DNA of 64,000 nucleotides from Crocinitomicaceae bacterium (GTDB lineage: Bacteria > Bacteroidota > Bacteroidia > Flavobacteriales_D > Crocinitomicaceae): NCBI GenBank assembly GCA_020635955.1, contig JACJYW010000003.1, positions 62,001 through 126,000 on the forward strand, in the 5' to 3' direction. Below the pieces are notes generated by a model. That model made no database searches. It saw nothing but the letters and a program-made list of their open reading frames with translations, and was not told where the DNA came from. This document shows positions 63,324-64,000 of this stretch, piece by piece. Position 1 is the first letter of the stretch; each line of letters begins with the position of its first letter. A program made the translations under genes and the position numbers.

Positions 63324-64000
63324 TTGTTACGAATTACCTTCATATTAGCATTGATCCTTTCAACTGGATTGTATACTCAAGCCCAAGAGCTAACGCGTAT
63401 ACTTTTCATATTTGATGCTTCAAATTCAATGAATGGTAAATGGGAAGGATCTACCAAGATCGTTCTGGCAAGAGAGATCCTTGGTGAAGCTATTGATGAA
63501 TTACAAGGAACGCCAAATTTGGAAATTGCACTTAGGGTGTATGGACACCAGTCTCCCGTTACTCCTACCTTTCAGGATTGTGATGACACAAAACTAGAAG
63601 TACCGTTTGGACCTGATAATTACACTAGGATCAAGAACTTTGTAAATCGAGTTGAACCAAAAGGCACTACACCTATTGCAAGATCTCTTGAGGCTGCGGC
63701 AGAAGATTTTCCGGATGCCAACGCACGAAATGTTATTATTCTTATCACTGACGGATTGGAAGCTTGTGACCAATTCCCATGTGAAGTAGCCCGTAAATTG
63801 AAGGAAAAAGAGATCAATGTCACGCCCTTTGTGGTTGGATTAGGTATTGACCTCAAGTATCTTAATGAGTTTGATTGTATTGGTCGATTTTACGAAGCTT
63901 CAACGGCAGAGTCATTTAGAAAAGTAATGAAGTCTGTGATTTCAGATGCCTTACTCAATACAACAGCACAAATAAACCTTAATGATCTATCCGGAAAACC
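63324..64000 (+). CDS. Exported VWA-domain protein, 3' end outside the window
   Basis: Open frame from TTG 63324 (one base after the transketolase stop) to the window edge, at least 225 residues. The first ~22 residues form a signal peptide (ITFILALILSTGLYTQAQ). A von Willebrand factor A domain follows (~25-200), with MIDAS motif FDASNSMNGKW, the Thr position in PKGTTPIARSLEAAA and LITDGLEACDQFPCE. VWA domains bind ligands through a metal ion; bacterial homologues include YfbK-like and chaperone-related proteins. No ATG is available near the signal peptide. Co-transcription with the transketolase gene is likely. Confidence 0.8.
   Translation, partial: MLRITFILALILSTGLYTQAQELTRILFIFDASNSMNGKWEGSTKIVLAREILGEAIDELQGTPNLEIALRVYGHQSPVTPTFQDCDDTKLEVPFGPDNYTRIKNFVNRVEPKGTTPIARSLEAAAEDFPDANARNVIILITDGLEACDQFPCEVARKLKEKEINVTPFVVGLGIDLKYLNEFDCIGRFYEASTAESFRKVMKSVISDALLNTTAQINLNDLSGK

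Noticed and set aside
1..64000. tRNA, rRNA, riboswitch, transposase, phage or origin features
   Set aside because: I read the intergenic spacers for tRNA-like or conserved RNA patterns and the ORFs for mobile-element enzymes and saw none. A covariance-model scan would be needed to exclude small RNAs.

Overview
The window reads as a gene-dense, low-GC chromosome segment of a Bacteroidota bacterium, most likely a marine or freshwater member of Flavobacteriales. The evidence is type IX secretion sorting tails (three type A, one type B gliding-motility-associated), reg_prop/Y_Y_Y/SpoIIE and LytTR signalling proteins, DUF5522, a Lnb/DUF4105 protein, a GYDIA-family GHMP kinase, and TAnnTTTG promoter elements of the Bacteroidota type in front of many genes. 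No rRNA, tRNA, CRISPR array or transposase was recognised. The genus is not identifiable by eye.

Layout. 1-24 kb is mixed housekeeping and accessory content: a truncated tricorn-like S41 protease, an LRR lipoprotein, a lamin-tail lipoprotein, Pcm, a giant beta-propeller/SpoIIE sensor followed by a 105-bp tandem repeat, an EamA exporter, an ABC half-transporter, a TPR histidine kinase, an aminotransferase, an Omp85-like barrel, a secreted S8 protease, DUF5522, Sua5, a fused nucleoside-recognition membrane protein, formate-THF ligase and FdhD.

The centrepiece is 24.1-36.2 kb: ten co-directional genes, nine of them nearly or actually overlapping. They are GAPDH, eukaryote-type squalene synthase, squalene monooxygenase, type 2 IPP isomerase, class II HMG-CoA reductase, a GYDIA GHMP kinase (probable phosphomevalonate kinase), diphosphomevalonate decarboxylase, mevalonate kinase, a short-chain prenyl diphosphate synthase and an oxidosqualene cyclase. 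Together they encode every step from HMG-CoA to a cyclised 3-hydroxytriterpenoid (sterol- or arborinol-type). Only HMG-CoA synthase/thiolase and any later sterol-modifying enzymes are absent. The cyclase has OSC rather than hopene-cyclase motifs and an Asn next to the catalytic-site His where eukaryotic lanosterol synthases have Cys, so the product may not be lanosterol.

36.9-39.6 kb is a small array of four same-direction orphan genes. Four related repeats of about 55-105 bp abut their stop and start codons, the layout of an integron gene-cassette array without a visible integrase.

39.6-64 kb returns to ordinary content: an adenylate cyclase, an ARPP-1 lipoprotein, secreted T9SS cargo, a PagL-like lipid A deacylase, a SulP transporter, a Lnb-like protein, a TPMT-family methyltransferase, a four-helix-bundle gene between inverted repeats, a 33-residue membrane peptide coupled to an RlmD-like methyltransferase, a CocE/NonD hydrolase, a LytTR/LytS pair, YchF, a 1042-residue gliding-motility-type surface protein, a transketolase N-terminal half, and a VWA protein that runs off the right edge.
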